The position numbers and the translations under genes are program-made. 64,000 bases of DNA from Sebastes aleutianus. Lineage: Eukaryota; Chordata; Actinopteri; Perciformes; Sebastidae. The notes below the pieces were generated by a model, which was not told the origin of the DNA, did not search any database, and was given only the letters and a program-made list of their open reading frames with translations. The stretch is from contig CAKAKS010000060.1 of the NCBI GenBank assembly GCA_916700875.1, forward strand, positions 34,372,011 through 34,436,010. The letters run 5' to 3'. Position 1 is the stretch's first letter; every line of letters starts with the position of its first letter. This document shows positions 48,476 to 62,079 of this stretch, piece after piece.

Positions 48476-51400
48476 ACTGTGACTTGCTTGGCAGGGCTGT
48501 GTGACCTTTGGTGGGGACAGTTAAGATAATCCAAGCTGGTTTTGCAGTGCTATCACCTCCACCGATCACCTCAGCTGACCCCCTTTGGATATTCGGCTTG
48601 AGCATTATCCCTCGTGGTCATAACTGTCACATGGACGACACACAGTCATGGTCGCACGCCCTTCTGGCCCAAAAGTGCAAAGACCTTCTGAGATGTAAAC
48701 AGCCAGCATATGTAAACATCATGAACTCGCTCCTTTTTCCTTCCCCACACTACTCCCTCTATCCCTCCCTCTCTCCCCTGAAACACTTGCATAAGGCCAT
48801 CCCCTTGGTATGTCCTAAATAAAACATAATGCCTGTACACATGCACAGTCTCACGTACTTGGTCCTCCAGTTCGGCTGACGCATCACCCCTCCGATATTG
48901 TCCCAAATCACACCCACACACACACACAAACAAACACAGAATGCTTCAAAACAGACTTCTCAGTCCAGGCAGATGCTGCTGGCCTCAGCAGCCAGGCTTT
49001 ATCTAAATCCCTCTCTCTGCATGATGGATTGGATCAGATCAGACACAGCCCGCAAGTCCATTTGATGGTGCATTGATAGCAAATTCAGTTGATAACATCC
49101 CATATTCGGATCTAAGAGAGACATTACAAAGCCCCCTTCTCCCTGTCATGGCTGTTGTCACGGTTGCTTTGCCATTAAAGGGAGGAGGCTGTCTGTGAGC
49201 TGACAGGGGTCTTCACCCTGGTAAAAAAAAAACAAATTGGTGTTTGGAAAAGCTGTCCACATGCTGATACGTTCACAGAACTCACGCAGGTATACAGATT
49301 CTTGCACAGATGCACATTCATTTTATTCATCCATTGTTTTGTTCCTCATTTTGCTGATTACATTCCCATCTGTATTCTGTTCTCTCCCTTGTTTCCATCA
49401 TCTTCTCCTCTGGTGTTCCCACCCTCCTTTCCCTTTCACCCCCCTCGGTTCTCATCCATTCATCACTCCTTTCCTGTTTCCCTCCGCCTCACCCTCCACC
49501 TCTGTGTCATTCAATCCCTCTCTCCTCTTCATCGCTATCTGCCTTCTCACATCCTTCTATCTCTTCCTCCATCCGTCCCTGCTTGGCTCGGGATCAGAGA
49601 CATTCCTGACCTGGACTTATCTCTCGTGCAGAACATCCACTGCAACAGCAGCACCAGCTAGAGGCTCTATCTGCAGCCTGAGCAGTCAGTTTCTGGCTGT
49701 TTGTCAGCATTCCTTCAAGCTCAGGGACCGCTCAGATTAATCTGCTCAACTTCCACCTCTGTTCCGGATGAGACAAACTTACTGGGACTTGTGTGTATTC
49801 ACTCATGCATTCATTCATTCAGTAGGTCATTTACCAGAGCCATGTTGGTAGTGGTTGATAGCTGGACCAAGAGATCTGGAAGTTTGTTGGTTGTGACCTC
49901 ATCCTTGGATCCAGAATGATAAACAGTTAAAGCCCCTGTTTTGGAAATACAGGAAACACTCTCAGTAAATATATGACCCGTCACATTCATTCGCAGCTTT
50001 TGGCAAAAGAGGGCGAGTCCCTCCCTGACCGCTGCAGTCAAATAATTTGACCCAAAATGTCTGATCTGACATCTTTATGTTGCCTGACTTTACAAGCCAG
50101 CCTCGACATTCCAGCGCTAATGGCTGTTCCGTTAACAACAGTCATTTCATTATCTCCAACACTCCCTTGTTCTGGTTTTTGGTATCCAGAGAGCACTTCA
50201 AAGCATCCTTCTCATCAACCTCATCAAGCTGATGGACGGCTGATTAGAGATGTGGGCAGCTTCCTCCCAACTCCTAAAGGATTCAGTGAAATTCAGCGGC
50301 TCTTTTATGAAACCAACATTTTCTGGATGGATGTTGATAAATCTGTGGGTCAGTATGTGTTGCGCTTACTGGAACTCACTCGAGGGCGTGTACGACTCCA
50401 TTTCGAGGAGGGATATTTGTGGAGATGAAAGGGTTTCGCTGTTTGGTTCTCCTGGTGAGAGAGGGCTTAAGATGGATGGAGACCGAGAAGGAGAACAAGA
50501 AAAAGAAGCGTGAGAGAAGATTCAAAGCATAGTAATTAGGTGAATTAACCTGGGGTCATGTAGAACTCGAGACCCCCCTCTGTGTGTCTGTAAATGTTTT
50601 ATAAAGCTGTCTTTGAACTCATTAACCAGGGGAAGATGAGTGAGCCAAAGGTGCCTGGAGGAAATGAGTAAAGGCTTTGTTTTTCATAAAGTCCTGTTGG
50701 TATTAACATCATCGTTGCTCCATCGACTCAGGATGGAGCAGGTGGTGCTCCTTAAACCCCATTAAGCAGCAATGTGACTTCTTACACCATTGGAAATAAT
50801 GGAATAAAGTATAACAACCATGCACTTTCACCTGTTTACGTGTGCTGAAAACAAACAGATGCAGTGATTTTAAGTGCAATTAGTACACTTATTGCCACTC
50901 ATCGTCACAAACAGGGCTCAGAGAAATTAAGTAATTATCCCTTCTGTCTTGTGTTTATTCAGACAATCAATTCCATTTTCTCAATAGTCATAATTTATCA
51001 ATAACCATGATGTAGTCTGCTTGGGTTCAAGCTTCACCATTCCTTACTAGGATGTTGAAATGTGTCCTTTTCTTGGAAATACAGACCAGGGTTGAGTCCA
51101 AAACTCCATACTAACATGCTGTTTAGTTGCTACAATAGTATGTGAGATTTGTTAGCATCTGAAACCTTAGTATGAAACCAATAGTACGCAAATTGCATAC
51201 TATTTCCGGTGAAATATTACAATATGCAACACTGGAAACTACGGCAGCATAAATATCCCACAATGCAATGCGGTAGTGCCGACAGTGTCCATAACAGATG
51301 TTGACGGACAGCTCTGTAACATCAATAACGCTAATTTAGTGTAAGATTTCACTTTGCATGGCGTAATATGTTTTTTTTTAATTAATTCAGACTTTGATTC

Positions 51401-54400
51401 TCACAAACCTTCGTTTTGGTCACATGATGTTGGCACTGGTTACCATGGTTACACATCTCCAACCGGCAAGGAGGCTCTCAGGAAGTGACGACGTAAATTA
51501 CTGCTCAGTGCGTCTGAAAAGATCCAAACTACTTTTTATTCACACAAAAGTATGTTGAGCGATTGTACATATATTGGTTATGTTGTGCATATTATGTGAT
51601 TTTGAACGAAGCATATGTAAAAGGTACTGCATATTCTACCACCATTCAACCACTTACTGTGGCGATGTCCATTTATATTTGGGAAAAGAATGATTAATTA
51701 TGCACATTCAGCCTTCAGGTGTCATGACACAGCCAGGCTTGTGTAACAATGTGTAGTTTTCTTTTTTATTAAATTAAATTAGCATTTTCCCTGAAGCTCT
51801 GCTGCCATCCACTTTCTTGTCCCCATTCCTGCTCGGAGCAACGTTAGCCAGCTTAAAAAAAGTTGCTCATCTATCATCATCATGGCTGCAGGTAAAACAG
51901 TTGAGATTAACTATGCCATTAAGTACGAGATAGTGCAGTGAATCTCATAGTGTTGGCCGTCAATCTCTAATGCTCCCATCCTGAGGCCGGTGGAGTATTT
52001 TAAGCTCCGTAACTTCAGGCAAGTTAGTGTGACACTCTTCGTAGTTATTCTGGACACTAAATTGTCATATTTTAAAGTTCTTTGGTGTTAACTGCATTGC
52101 ATTGTTGGAATAGGTATCACAGGGAAATTTTAATTCACACGCGCGCAGAGAAAAATCTATATTTCTCTGGGGGGAATCTTTCTTTTGATTGGTGTATCCG
52201 ATTCCCGCGGCTGACGTCTAATGTTTCCACAATCCTCAGGGATGTCTTTCCACAGAGGTCTGATGCACTCTTTCTATACCAGCCAGCCAGCCTGCGTTCT
52301 AATATCCCTCTTGGTGGCTAATTAACCCCATGGAACACGAGTATGAAGGTGCTCATTAACCCCACATTACAAGCAGCTGTTTGATCGCCTCGTGCAGATC
52401 AGAACAGTTGTGTAATGATTGCTCTCATGCCTGAAAACACCGTGTATGTGTGTTGTTTTTTGACATACGCAGGTCTAATGCAAGTCTTCCAGAAAGAGAG
52501 TGTATTTGATGTTTTTCTGTGCTTAAATAAAGTATGTCAGCTTCCCCTCCTTGGGCCTGTCACTATGTGTTGTACATGTCTACCTCACGGTGCGCGGTCT
52601 TGTCAGGGGAAAGAAAGCAGCCGGGTCTAAGAGGGACTGGCAGTGTCTTAAACTATTGAAGTCGCTCTGATGTGTGTCGAGATCAAAATGGGGCTTTATG
52701 TGTGCGTTTGCGCTGTGTGTGACATTCTTGCCATGGGTGGCTCTGGCTGTGTGGGGGGGCTTGGATACAGCATGTGATTGTCGACTGCTGTTTTTTTTTC
52801 CGTCTTTCCCTTTTCTCATCCGATGACAGTCACTTTCACCCGGTGCCTTTCAGGCTGAAATTCCTCTGGCTTGAACTCACAGTCCTGGCAACAGCCAAAC
52901 TGCCCATCAACTCGACTCAACTGTGACAGAGAAGAGGAAGCAGAAAATGAGATATGAAGTCAGTGCGGGATGGGAGAAGGGTGAGAGAGCGAGATAGCAC
53001 TCGAGCTGCCATCATTTTCCCCTCTGAAGTTCATCTTTGGGAATTCCCGGTTGTTGAGGATTCTCCATGTGATCTAGATGAGTGATGGCTACACAATGAA
53101 CAGTATGTTTAAAAGAATCCAGGCGAGGCATTTTCTCTTTCTGGAAGTTATTTTGGATTATTCAAGTGACCATTTCAAAGCATTATGTTTAACTCAACAT
53201 AACTACTTACAGTAGATCCCTCCCTCACGGTACAGATGAAAGCACATGTTATAAATCAGGCCACAGCTGAGCTCCCCAAGAGGTTCATCTTTTCACGATG
53301 ACCGACAGCATGGAGTCTGTTTATTTGCACTGTTTCCATTAATTAGTCCAGCTTACTGTATGATTTTGTTGAATTACAATAACTACAAGCTTATATTGCA
53401 AAATAATATTTTCATCTATCTGTTTGAACTTCTTTGAGTATGTTCCTCATGGTGTAAGTATGTTTGGATCATGACTTAGTGACGCTACATTGACATTCTT
53501 TGATCTCATCATTATAATACCATTAGTTAGAATATACATATGAATTTCTTCATTTGTCAGGGGTCAGGACAAGATGTTCTAAGATGCAAAATTATGACAA
53601 AAAGCAGATGAAATGATGAGGATTACAAAATCAGGGCCATAGAAATGTTGTTCCCAATGAATGGAGCTGTCCTTCTTTGACCCAGCAGCAAAATTACCAC
53701 CATATTATTTTATCCTGTAGCACCTAACTGTCATTTTAATAATACTATGACGTAGCTAAGAGAGGCACCTTTTCCTCCAGATTCATGAGAATTAAATCAT
53801 CTGTTTGTGTGACATGGTATGAAGGGGATGAACAAACAAAGAATTGGAGTAATAATAGTTAAAGATGGATAATAGTAGTCCCTGGTGGACACGCTGTCCC
53901 ATCACAGAGGACAGTTTGGGGGAACCTACTGTCCATCAGCTCTGTGACTTGTCATAGAGCAGCTGATGTAATGCGTCCTCTGATTGTGGTCCTTTGCTAT
54001 GAGTTGTTATGTTGTAAATGTGTGTGGTCCACACAGATTATAGGAGACAAACACTTTGGCTGTTCTTCTGAGTCTCCTCAGGCACTTGACAGAGTGAGCC
54101 ATGCATTTCTCTTTCACACCATCCATTCTTGTTGCTAGGAGACTGGTTGATCTTTTTTTTTGACCCAGCTCACTTCCTGTTATCCTTTTTCTCTTTCTGT
54201 GAATCATACTGTGTTCCTCTCCTGCAATATTAATAAATGACATGTAATCACATCCATGAATTAATTAAGGTTTATATAAAGATAGCACAACAGTATTAAA
54301 AGAAGAGGTGATGGTTTTACTGTCAGGTCCTTTCTCTTTCTCCCAATGAGAGACCAGAATAGACTGTTTCATTATTGATCCGAGTTGTGCTGTTGAAGTG

Positions 54401-55349
54401 AGGATGCATGCATTAATACACTTAAGATATTCACTCAAATCTCCTCCTGTAGATGTTTGTTTGCATCTAAATGAGAATTTGGTCACTATCTACTTTCATC
54501 CATCTCAGTTGAAACTGAGTCAGCCTCCATGTTTTCATCATGGTCATCTCTCCAAGTTTTTAAGTTAACAAAGACATTATAAAAGTTACTTGGATGTAAG
54601 TAACTCCAGTTCTATGAGTAAGTGCCTCGCCCTCTAATGGACCTCGCTAATAGACTTCAAATGTACAATATGTGTCTCCTTCTTTGATATAGTATGTTCC
54701 AGCTGATAGTGCTCTGGTAACCCTGCCAACCTCTACTTTAGAGCCTGCAGACCCTGCAGAGGGTGCATGGAAAGAGTTAAAAGTTCAAGTTTCTCTTGCT
54801 TGTAATGGGGATGTTCAGGACTAGTCTGTGAGCAGCAGCAGGTGATTATATCATCATTGGAATAAGTGTTTTGGTCTTACCTTTCCCACATTATACCCTC
54901 TACTTCCAGTCAGTGTTTCCAGTCAACACCGTATATGAGTATGATTTTGGTTGGAAATGAAGCTCTTAAAAGTTGTTTCCCTTCTAAAACACACTGAGGA
55001 CTTTGTTTTTTTTACTTGTCTCCATGTCTCTTTCTCCCTCCCAAGCATACAGTATTCACACAGAGTGGTCATATAAAAGAACTGTCATTTCTAAAAGATG
55101 GTAGTTTCTAACCAAGAGCAACGGCGTGGTCAGGAAATGTCAACAGACTGTGGTCGCTCTGATTAAACAGTTGGTTGAGGTCAGATCCTCCGGGAATGTG
55201 TCCATCCGACCACATGCATTCTCTGCAGGCTGAAGATTTATGCACAGCTCTACGGCAGGACACATTTGCAGTTTGGTTTGGCTATTTGCATGATCTCAGT
55301 TTATTATCTGAAGGTTAGGATGATCAAGATAACAGGGTTCCAGTTCACA

Positions 55350-57025
55350 CCAGGATACTAGGATAGGCACTATTTCTTTAACAGATTACACTGAAAACAA
55401 GACGGAGCGAACTACGAGTTTCGTGTCTTGCTTCATCAGATTCGCTTTATGCTCATGCCATTTTTCATTTATTTATTTAACCAGGTTAGTCCCATTGAGA
55501 TTAAGAACCTCTTTTCCAAGGGAGACCTGGCCAAGATGGTCAGCAGCAGGAACACAAAGTTGCAGACACAAATAGAAATAAAATACAGTTCACAAACACT
55601 AAAAGCACTAAAATTTGCATTAAAAGACTATCTAAAGACAAATGGGGGGACAAAGAGGAACTTTTCTGGGAGTCAGCTGTCCAACAAGGGAAGCTAAAAA
55701 CATTGGCATGCCATAGAGTCTGCTTCTAAGGCCTTCATCTTAGATTTAAACATGTTTGATGATACCAGCTCCTTGATTTTCAGGTCATTTTGGAGCAAAT
55801 TCCAGGCTGAGGGTGCAGAATATGCAAAAGCCCTTTCCCCAATTTTTGTCCAAGCGCAAAGAAGTCCTGTGAGCGCAGTGAATACTGTCCACAATTTTTC
55901 TGTGTAATAAAATCACTGAAGTAGTGTGGGAGCAGACCCAGAATCACCTTATATATAAGGATGTACCAATGGGAGAGCCTACGGGTTGCCAGTGCAGGCC
56001 ATCCCACCCGAGAGTACAACTCACAGTGGTGAGTCAGAGCTTTACAATTTGTAATGAACCTCGAGGATGCACGGTGAGCAACATCAACCATATGAAGGCA
56101 CTGAGCAGAGGCGTGTATGTACAAAACATCTCCATAATCTAAAACCGGTAGAAATGTTGTAGAAACAAGACCCTTTTTTACATTAAAAGAAAAACAATTT
56201 GTTTCAAAAATAAAAACCCAGTTTTAGCTTCAGTTTTTTTTACAAGGTACAGCACATGTGGTTTAAAAGTAAGCAAGTCATCAATCAAGATGCCAAGGTC
56301 TCGACAGCCTCGACAGCCTCAATCTCCTTTCCATCCACAGTAAGCACCACAGGAACATTTTGAGACATACACTTGGGGTTGGAAAACAACATAAGTTTGG
56401 TCTTATTTGCATTTAAAACAAGTTTCAGCTCATGCAGTGTACTTTGCACAACAACCAAAGCATTTTGCAGATTCGCTTTGTGCTTGATTGCCATCAGGTG
56501 TGCCTTTAAATAATCAGGTTAATTGATTAATGGAGAATCCAACAGGTTTGCATTCCCCGACACAAATGTACTTAAAAAAGTCAATAATAAGCAATAGCAA
56601 CTATAATTCTACCATACAAAACTAGATATAAATATTACATTTCCATAAGATAATGAAATATAATTAACGTCAGAACACAGAATGCAAAATATTTTTTTCT
56701 ACTAGTTTTTGGTGTGTATCTTATTATGAGGATATTCATGTTCTTTGTACTCATATTGATGGTATCTTATGGAAATGTATTAATTCTGGATCTGCTCATC
56801 CTCTGTTGTACTCTCACATTAATTGTATCTCTGTTATTATTGACTTTTTGAAGTACATTTGTATTGGGGAATGCAAACCTGTTGGATTCTCAGCTAATCA
56901 GCACCTGATTATTTAACCTGATGACAATCAAGCACAAAGGGAATCTGATGAAGCAACATGCAAACACATAGTTCGCCTCGTCAGTGTAATCTGTTAATGA
57001 AACCGTGCCTGTCCTAGTATCCTGG
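55350..57025. mobile_element. Long foldback DNA element split by a LINE
   Basis: The ends CCAGGATACTAGGATAGGCA (left) and its near-inverse at 57006-57025 begin arms of roughly 200 bp. These continue with TTAACAGATTACACTGA and TTGCTTCATCAGATTC on the left, matched inverted at 56950-57000. After the LINE insertion the left arm resumes at 56485 (CAACAGGTTTGCATTCCCC at 56538). It pairs with 56866-56885 and even with the central part (CATTTCCATAAGAT against ATCTTATGGAAATG). No target duplication or coding region seen. Confidence 0.75.
55454..56467 (-). pseudogene. 5'-truncated LINE inserted in the foldback element
   Basis: On the minus strand it enters within the late RT region (HELKLVLNANKTKLMLFSNP, VPVVLTVDGKEIEAV). 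It then reads SRFITNCKALTHHCELYSRV, LATRRLSHWYILIYK, AYSAPSAWNLLQNDLKIKEL and ends ALEADSMACQCF with a stop at 55694. Frames are broken at least twice. The 3' tail is (AAAT)-like (55465-55490). Flanking direct repeats CAGATTCGCTTTATGCT (55437-55453) and CAGATTCGCTTTGTGCT (56468-56484) are its target duplication. L2/CR1-like by memory. Confidence 0.75.
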
Positions 57026-58984
57026 TAACTTTTGGTTTACTGTGGTTTACCGTGCACCAGCTGGCATCCAGGAGAGAAGCACTGCTGTGCACGGGGTCAT
57101 CTTCAGTTTTTTATACTACATATTTAAACAGCTTTTGATACGCCTCCTGTGCTATCAATTTATTACAACATTTATTCTGCTGTTTTGTACTATATCATTA
57201 CAGGGAGGTGGAAAAAATATGACTAATTCAAGCTGAATGGTGTGATTATTCAATGATGACAGATCTGCTACTGTGAGACTGCTCTGCTCCCCAGCAGCCA
57301 TCTGCATGTTGGAAAATATGAGACTAGGCAGGATTGACTTATTATGTAGTTAATTACTGATGTTGCTGTGACATGCAGGATATGACTAACTCCTTGTTGA
57401 TGTCTATCCTTTTTTTCCAATGAGACCAATCTTTTGAACACCTGCAGTACATGCATGTGCATTTTAAAAATCTGTGGGAAATAAAACCGAAGATGCACAC
57501 CAAGACGGGAGATATATTATGAAGAAGATATACTCATCCTTAACATCTCCACAGACATGCGGTAGCATATTGTGAGACTGCTCCTCCCCACAGGCGGCCA
57601 TCTGGAAGAGTAGAGAAGAATGGAGGTATGCAGGGAGAGGAACATCTGGTCTTTTCTGAGTTTGCACTGACAGGAAATGGGATGGATGGGAGATTTACAC
57701 TCAGCCAGAGCCAGATATGGACCTATACTTTTGTTTTATAGGCCTGAAAAAGGGGTCAGTTATTACGTGCCTCTGGCTGGGATTATTTGTTTGTCATGCT
57801 TAATGATAGCCTGTCATATCTGTGATGGGAGTCAGACTGGTGAATCAGATCCTTGTTTCATAATGGATGCACGGATCAGAGCAACATCTGTGATGCTACC
57901 TAGCCTTTAGTATTCTTCACTTTAGCCTACTAATAGGTGCTTCGTGGATAATGGATTTCTGTGTACATTACAGTGCATTACTATAGATGGTGTCAAGCTT
58001 AACTGTGGCTTTTATGATTTTTTTATGGCTGTTAATCTTCTCTAAACTCACTGTAGTGGCTGTTAATTGTAAATGGGACGTGCAGTCTAAAGTGGGATTA
58101 TCCAGATAGATATTGCATAATCACCAAAGTTGATTCATTTGTGACACCCCCCCCCCCCATAATACTGTAGAAGAACAAGAGAACACGACTTTGTGTTTGG
58201 TGATTTGTGTGTAATGGATGGTGCCTAACAGAAATCCATCTTGTGCTTTAGGCTATGCAGAGAATAAGAGCATAAGAAAAGATTAACTTCAGATTTCACA
58301 CAACCATGATCTCCACCAGAGAACGGTTTGTCAGGCCTCTCAGAGGTCAGCCCAAGTCTTGTGAACATTCAAAAATATCAGGCAAACGTCCACTGAACTG
58401 AGAGCCAGACCAAAACTAGGAGGAGTAGGGAGCAGTGTTTTATAATAAAACTGATTGGTTTAAACTAGATCGATTTCCTTACAAAGATATTGGGTTGAAC
58501 GTACATTGCTCACACCTCTAACCCAACAAAATGCCAATGTGCTTAGCCTAACCACGAGTGAAGTGAATTTTGTCGATGCTTGCATTACATATTTTTGCCT
58601 GGTTAGTCTCTTAGTTCCAACAGCACTATGCCGCCACAACACTTTGATGTTTACAAGTGGTGTTTTAAAGTGTCAGCATTATTTCACTCAGTTTAACCAT
58701 GCATAGCCGGCTATTTCTGTAAAAGCTAAAGAGAACTTGATTTCCAGCTGGCTTGGCATCCTGCGGTCTCTGCTGAATGAAAGGCGGTATAGATGGAAAC
58801 CACTTGTTAGCAGATGAATTCAAAAATCCTTTGCTTGACATTTGGCAAACACAGATTTCAATATGGACGTATGTGGTAAAGACAGCTCTGTAGTTCAGGC
58901 ATGCTTTTCAGAAACGGTTGAATGTATTGTAAGTTTTAAGATGGCCCAGAAATTATGACCTGGGACGAACTGTGTCTTATGTTT

Positions 58985-58985
58985 T

Positions 58986-59021
<36 letters not shown>
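58985..59021. repeat. (TA)n microsatellite
   Basis: Two TA runs interrupted by TGTA. Confidence 0.9.
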
Positions 59022-59307
59022 CCTCTATAGCATACGTTTAATCGGCTGCCTTGTGTGTCTGCAGTATTCCCTAAAATATCTGGGTTAAGATGAACCTTCT
59101 CTTCATTGCTCCATATAAACTCGTCAGACACCTTTAGGGGATACATTTTACTTTGCTTAGAACCTGTTCCAGATAGATGCACATAAGGCATACATGGTCT
59201 GTATTTAGGGGAGCTACATCTACTGTATATCACTGTGCACGGCCACGCTGACAGTAAGCAGTACACTTAGAGACAGAGGAGTACAGCCTCAGGCATAATA
59301 AATCTAT

Positions 59308-59545
59308 ATACAACTAGAAGGGCACTCGGAGAGCGCAGACCTCCGCCAAGGCCGTTTCCATAAGTGAAAAATAATTTGTGTATCCTTCCTGTGATTCGGA
59401 TCCGCTCCAAAATGTAATGGGTTCTTCGTCGGCCCGTGCTACACCCTTCCACCAAGTTTCATGATAATCAGGCCGGTAGTTTTTCTGTCATCTTGCTGAC
59501 AAACAGACAAATAAACCGAACAGAAAACATAACCTCTAAAGGAGA
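59308..59545. repeat. Widely dispersed animal repeat (unclassified)
   Basis: GGGCACTCGGAGAGCGCAGA, then CCTCCGCCAAGGC, ACCAAGTTTCATGATAATCA, and TGCTGACAAACAGACAAATA near the end match a repeat I remember from many animal genomes. No ORF and no terminal repeats visible here. Confidence 0.5.
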
Positions 59546-60211
59546 GAGTAGTTAAATAGCCTCCGGCACACTCACTCACCTTTGCATTCATATTTGCATT
59601 CTCATGCAAATGTGGTCGCAAATAGTTTAAATACAAGCACAAATTTGCACGAATGCTTGTTTACAAGTAGAAATAAAATGTGCACACTTTCAGTCCTATC
59701 TAATGAAACCCAGTCCAATGCATGACAACCAGCCAACACAGAAATACACACTCTTTCGCACTCGCTCACATGCACACATATAATATTGACACTGAAGGAA
59801 TTCTAAGCAGCTCCTTAATCCAAGCAAGTGCTGACAGAGGCTTAGATTGGACGGAGGGAGAGATGTTGAGATGTGCAGGTGAGAGGGCGAAGGGTTTAAA
59901 GAGAGAGAGAGGAGTCACGATCAAAGTTAGGGATTTTTCCTGAAAGTACTTGTGCTTCCAGGTATTCCATTGTTAAAAAGAGGTGCCTTTACTGTTCTTT
60001 ATTGGCTTTATTGGTGTTGTCTGTGTTCCTAAGGAACAGAATTTTATCATGAGATGTCATTGTGGAAGCAGGATTTGGAGGCAAAAATGTATAAACTAAT
60101 GCACTGGTGGAAGGACGATGTTCTGCTCACATTCTTTGTGATCTTCTGTTAGTATACTGAGAACTAAATCTTAGTTCCTGATGTCTTCTCTTCTTTGCTA
60201 TCATCCTGCAG

Positions 60212-60305
60212 GTATGACTACAGAGAGATGCTGTACAACTCCACGTTCTGTCTGGTACCTCGAGGACGACGGCTGGGTTCTTTTCGTTTCTTAGAGGCTT
60301 TGCAG
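60212..60305 (+). CDS. ext1: Exostosin-1, coding exon 2
   Basis: The acceptor is TCATCCTGCAG at 60201-60211. The exon starts with the last base of the shared Lys codon and encodes YDYREMLYNSTFCLVPRGRR then LGSFRFLEALQ, ending CAG before donor GTCAGT. Its 94-nt length equals human EXT1 exon 2. The Gly-Arg pair inside PRGRR corresponds to human G339/R340, sites of multiple-exostoses missense mutations, and is conserved. The NST sequon matches the human N330 glycosylation site. Exons 3 onward are outside the window. Confidence 0.96.
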
Positions 60306-61226
60306 GTCAGTGACACACATACAGATGTTTATGGTGACTCAGAAGATACATACTATGTATCTGCTACTCTCTCTCCCACTCTCTCTCCCATCTTTCCTGC
60401 TGCTTGGTATGAATTAATAAAGTAAAAATCAAAAAGAAGAAACTGTTTTTGGGATTACAGTAGGTGCAACACTGCAGGTACTCCTTCACTGGAATTAGGA
60501 TTCATGCTGTTTTGATACCTTTTCTGTGCCATTGCAGCCACCCTATGTTGTGTCTGCTGTACTGAATCTGTCACACATATTGAAGGAAGGAATTACTGCA
60601 AGATTTGAACCCGATTAAACCCCAAATCAAAGGCTGACCCATATAGATCCTTGTGCGTAAAGTGCTTCAGTTTTGATGAAGTGTCTCTATCAATAAGGTA
60701 CATTTTGGCTACTTGAGTTGGCAGCTGTACGTAACGACCGAACTGGTTCAAGAGATCTGGTCATGCGTCAGCCCTGAAGCTGTGGTGACCAAACAATAAA
60801 GCCATTAATCGGTGGTTGAGAATGGAAAAAGTGATGTACTGGTTTACTTCCAGTAGCTCAGTCACCCACTGCCAGTCATTTTGTGAATGTGCAGCCAGTG
60901 TTGGTACAGCTGCCTCTGACTCAGTGTCTTCACTGCTGCCACTTATTATTCTCACTTTTCAATTCTCTGCTTTTTCCATTTCTTTGAGTTTCTTCATCCA
61001 TCTCCTCGAGTCATCATCTCCCCTCCTCTAACATTACACTTTACTCTTTTTAATTTTGCCTCCGTCTTCAACAAGTGTCCTTAATTCCCGATGGCATTGA
61101 GCCCATCATTCACACAATCTACCGACTCACTTAGTGTGAACAGAGATGTTGAAGCTTCTTCAGTGACGGTGCTCGAGGCTCAGACCGTAGTTATAGTTAA
61201 AGAATGGGTTTAATGAACAGTTTCAT

Positions 61227-61760
61227 TTAAAGGGACTGTTTGTAAGAATCAGAAATGTCTTGTTAACAGCTTCACCTGTGGCCGTTAAGTCAATGAAAGT
61301 CAGCGTCCTGTTGCTGGCGCTTGTGCTCGCTCTACATAGACATGAAGGAGCATCGCTCAACACAGTGAGGAGACACACGTCAGCTAAAAGCACAATATCA
61401 CTCTATATTTCAGCTGCTTGGCAGTAATGTTAGCTGACCAGACGAAGGTCTCTCCATGAATCAATGCTGATCCTAGTGTTGGCTTTTCCTGCCTCAGCCT
61501 CTCGACCGCGGCCGGAGGGAACAGGGGAGACACCGGAGTTTTGGTCGGAGACGACAACGTTTCTCTCTGCAGAGCCCTGTCTCTCCCCCGCGTCCTCTGA
61601 CCGCGGCCAACACTGTTTAACAGACGGGCTTCACTAGATACAACCAAGAGGTTTTGGTGCTTCCGTGTAGTTTGTGTTGGAGTCTGAGTCTGAACAGCGC
61701 GCATGGGACACCGACCGGTAATGATTTATACGTGTAAGAAGTTACAAACAGTCCCTTTAA
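61227..61760. mobile_element. TTAA-flanked MITE, 534 bp
   Basis: TTAA at both ends (61227-61230, 61757-61760). The 19-bp terminal inverted repeats TTAAAGGGACTGTTTGTAA are perfect. Internal sequence matches the copy at 19921-20463 in opposite orientation. A minus-strand open stretch over it is an accident of composition. Confidence 0.88.
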
Positions 61761-62079
61761 GGCAGTTGTGTTTTAAAAAAAATACAACTTTCCTGTCTTT
61801 CTTCACTGTGAGAAAAAAGTGCTTGTTGAATTACCATTGACTGGCATCTTAGAGTCACAAGAACCTTTCAAACATATTGATTCTTCAAAATGAGTCAGTT
61901 AATCCCAATGCAGGCTAATGTAGATGAATGACCCAGTAAGCAAGATGTCATGATAAAAGAGTAAATGACTATACCATGAGTGAGTATTTATGAGTGTGTT
62001 GAATCTGACATCCTATCTTCGAAGTTGCAGGACACTTTGGGGACAGATCTAAACAGTATTTTAGACACTGATTGTTAAC

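Larger units (their letters stand above)
33904..60211 (+). other. ext1: ext1 intron 1 (26.3 kb)
   Basis: Between coding exons 1 and 2 I find no further exon. The named contents are the transposon pieces, hairpin, microsatellites and LINE/foldback complex listed separately. Long parts (about 34.9-36.5, 37.1-38.7, 39.5-42.4, 42.9-46.0, 46.5-48.0, 48.5-55.3 and 57.1-59.2 kb) show no repeats or coding similarity that I can name. Conserved non-coding enhancers could be hidden there but cannot be seen without alignment. Confidence 0.85.

Noticed and set aside
49237..49740. 167-codon open frame in ext1 intron 1
   Set aside because: It is a C/T-rich stretch with biased Ser/Pro/Leu/Phe content, no recognisable domain and no supporting splice sites.
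50057..50428. 123-codon open frame in ext1 intron 1
   Set aside because: No domain or family similarity is recognisable, and the length is compatible with chance.
51420..51460. Second RFX X-box at GGTTACCATGGTTAC
   Set aside because: The right half reads GGTTAC and not GGYAAC, so it is a direct-repeat half-site and a weak match.
51090..51680. Possible MITE in ext1 intron 1 with TATGCATACT-like motifs
   Set aside because: The sequence feels repeat-like (CATACTATTTCCGG, CCACAATGCAATGCGG), but I could not define ends or a target duplication.
61384..61704. 106-codon minus-strand open frame
   Set aside because: It lies wholly inside the TTAA MITE, whose sister copy at 19921-20463 does not keep the frame.
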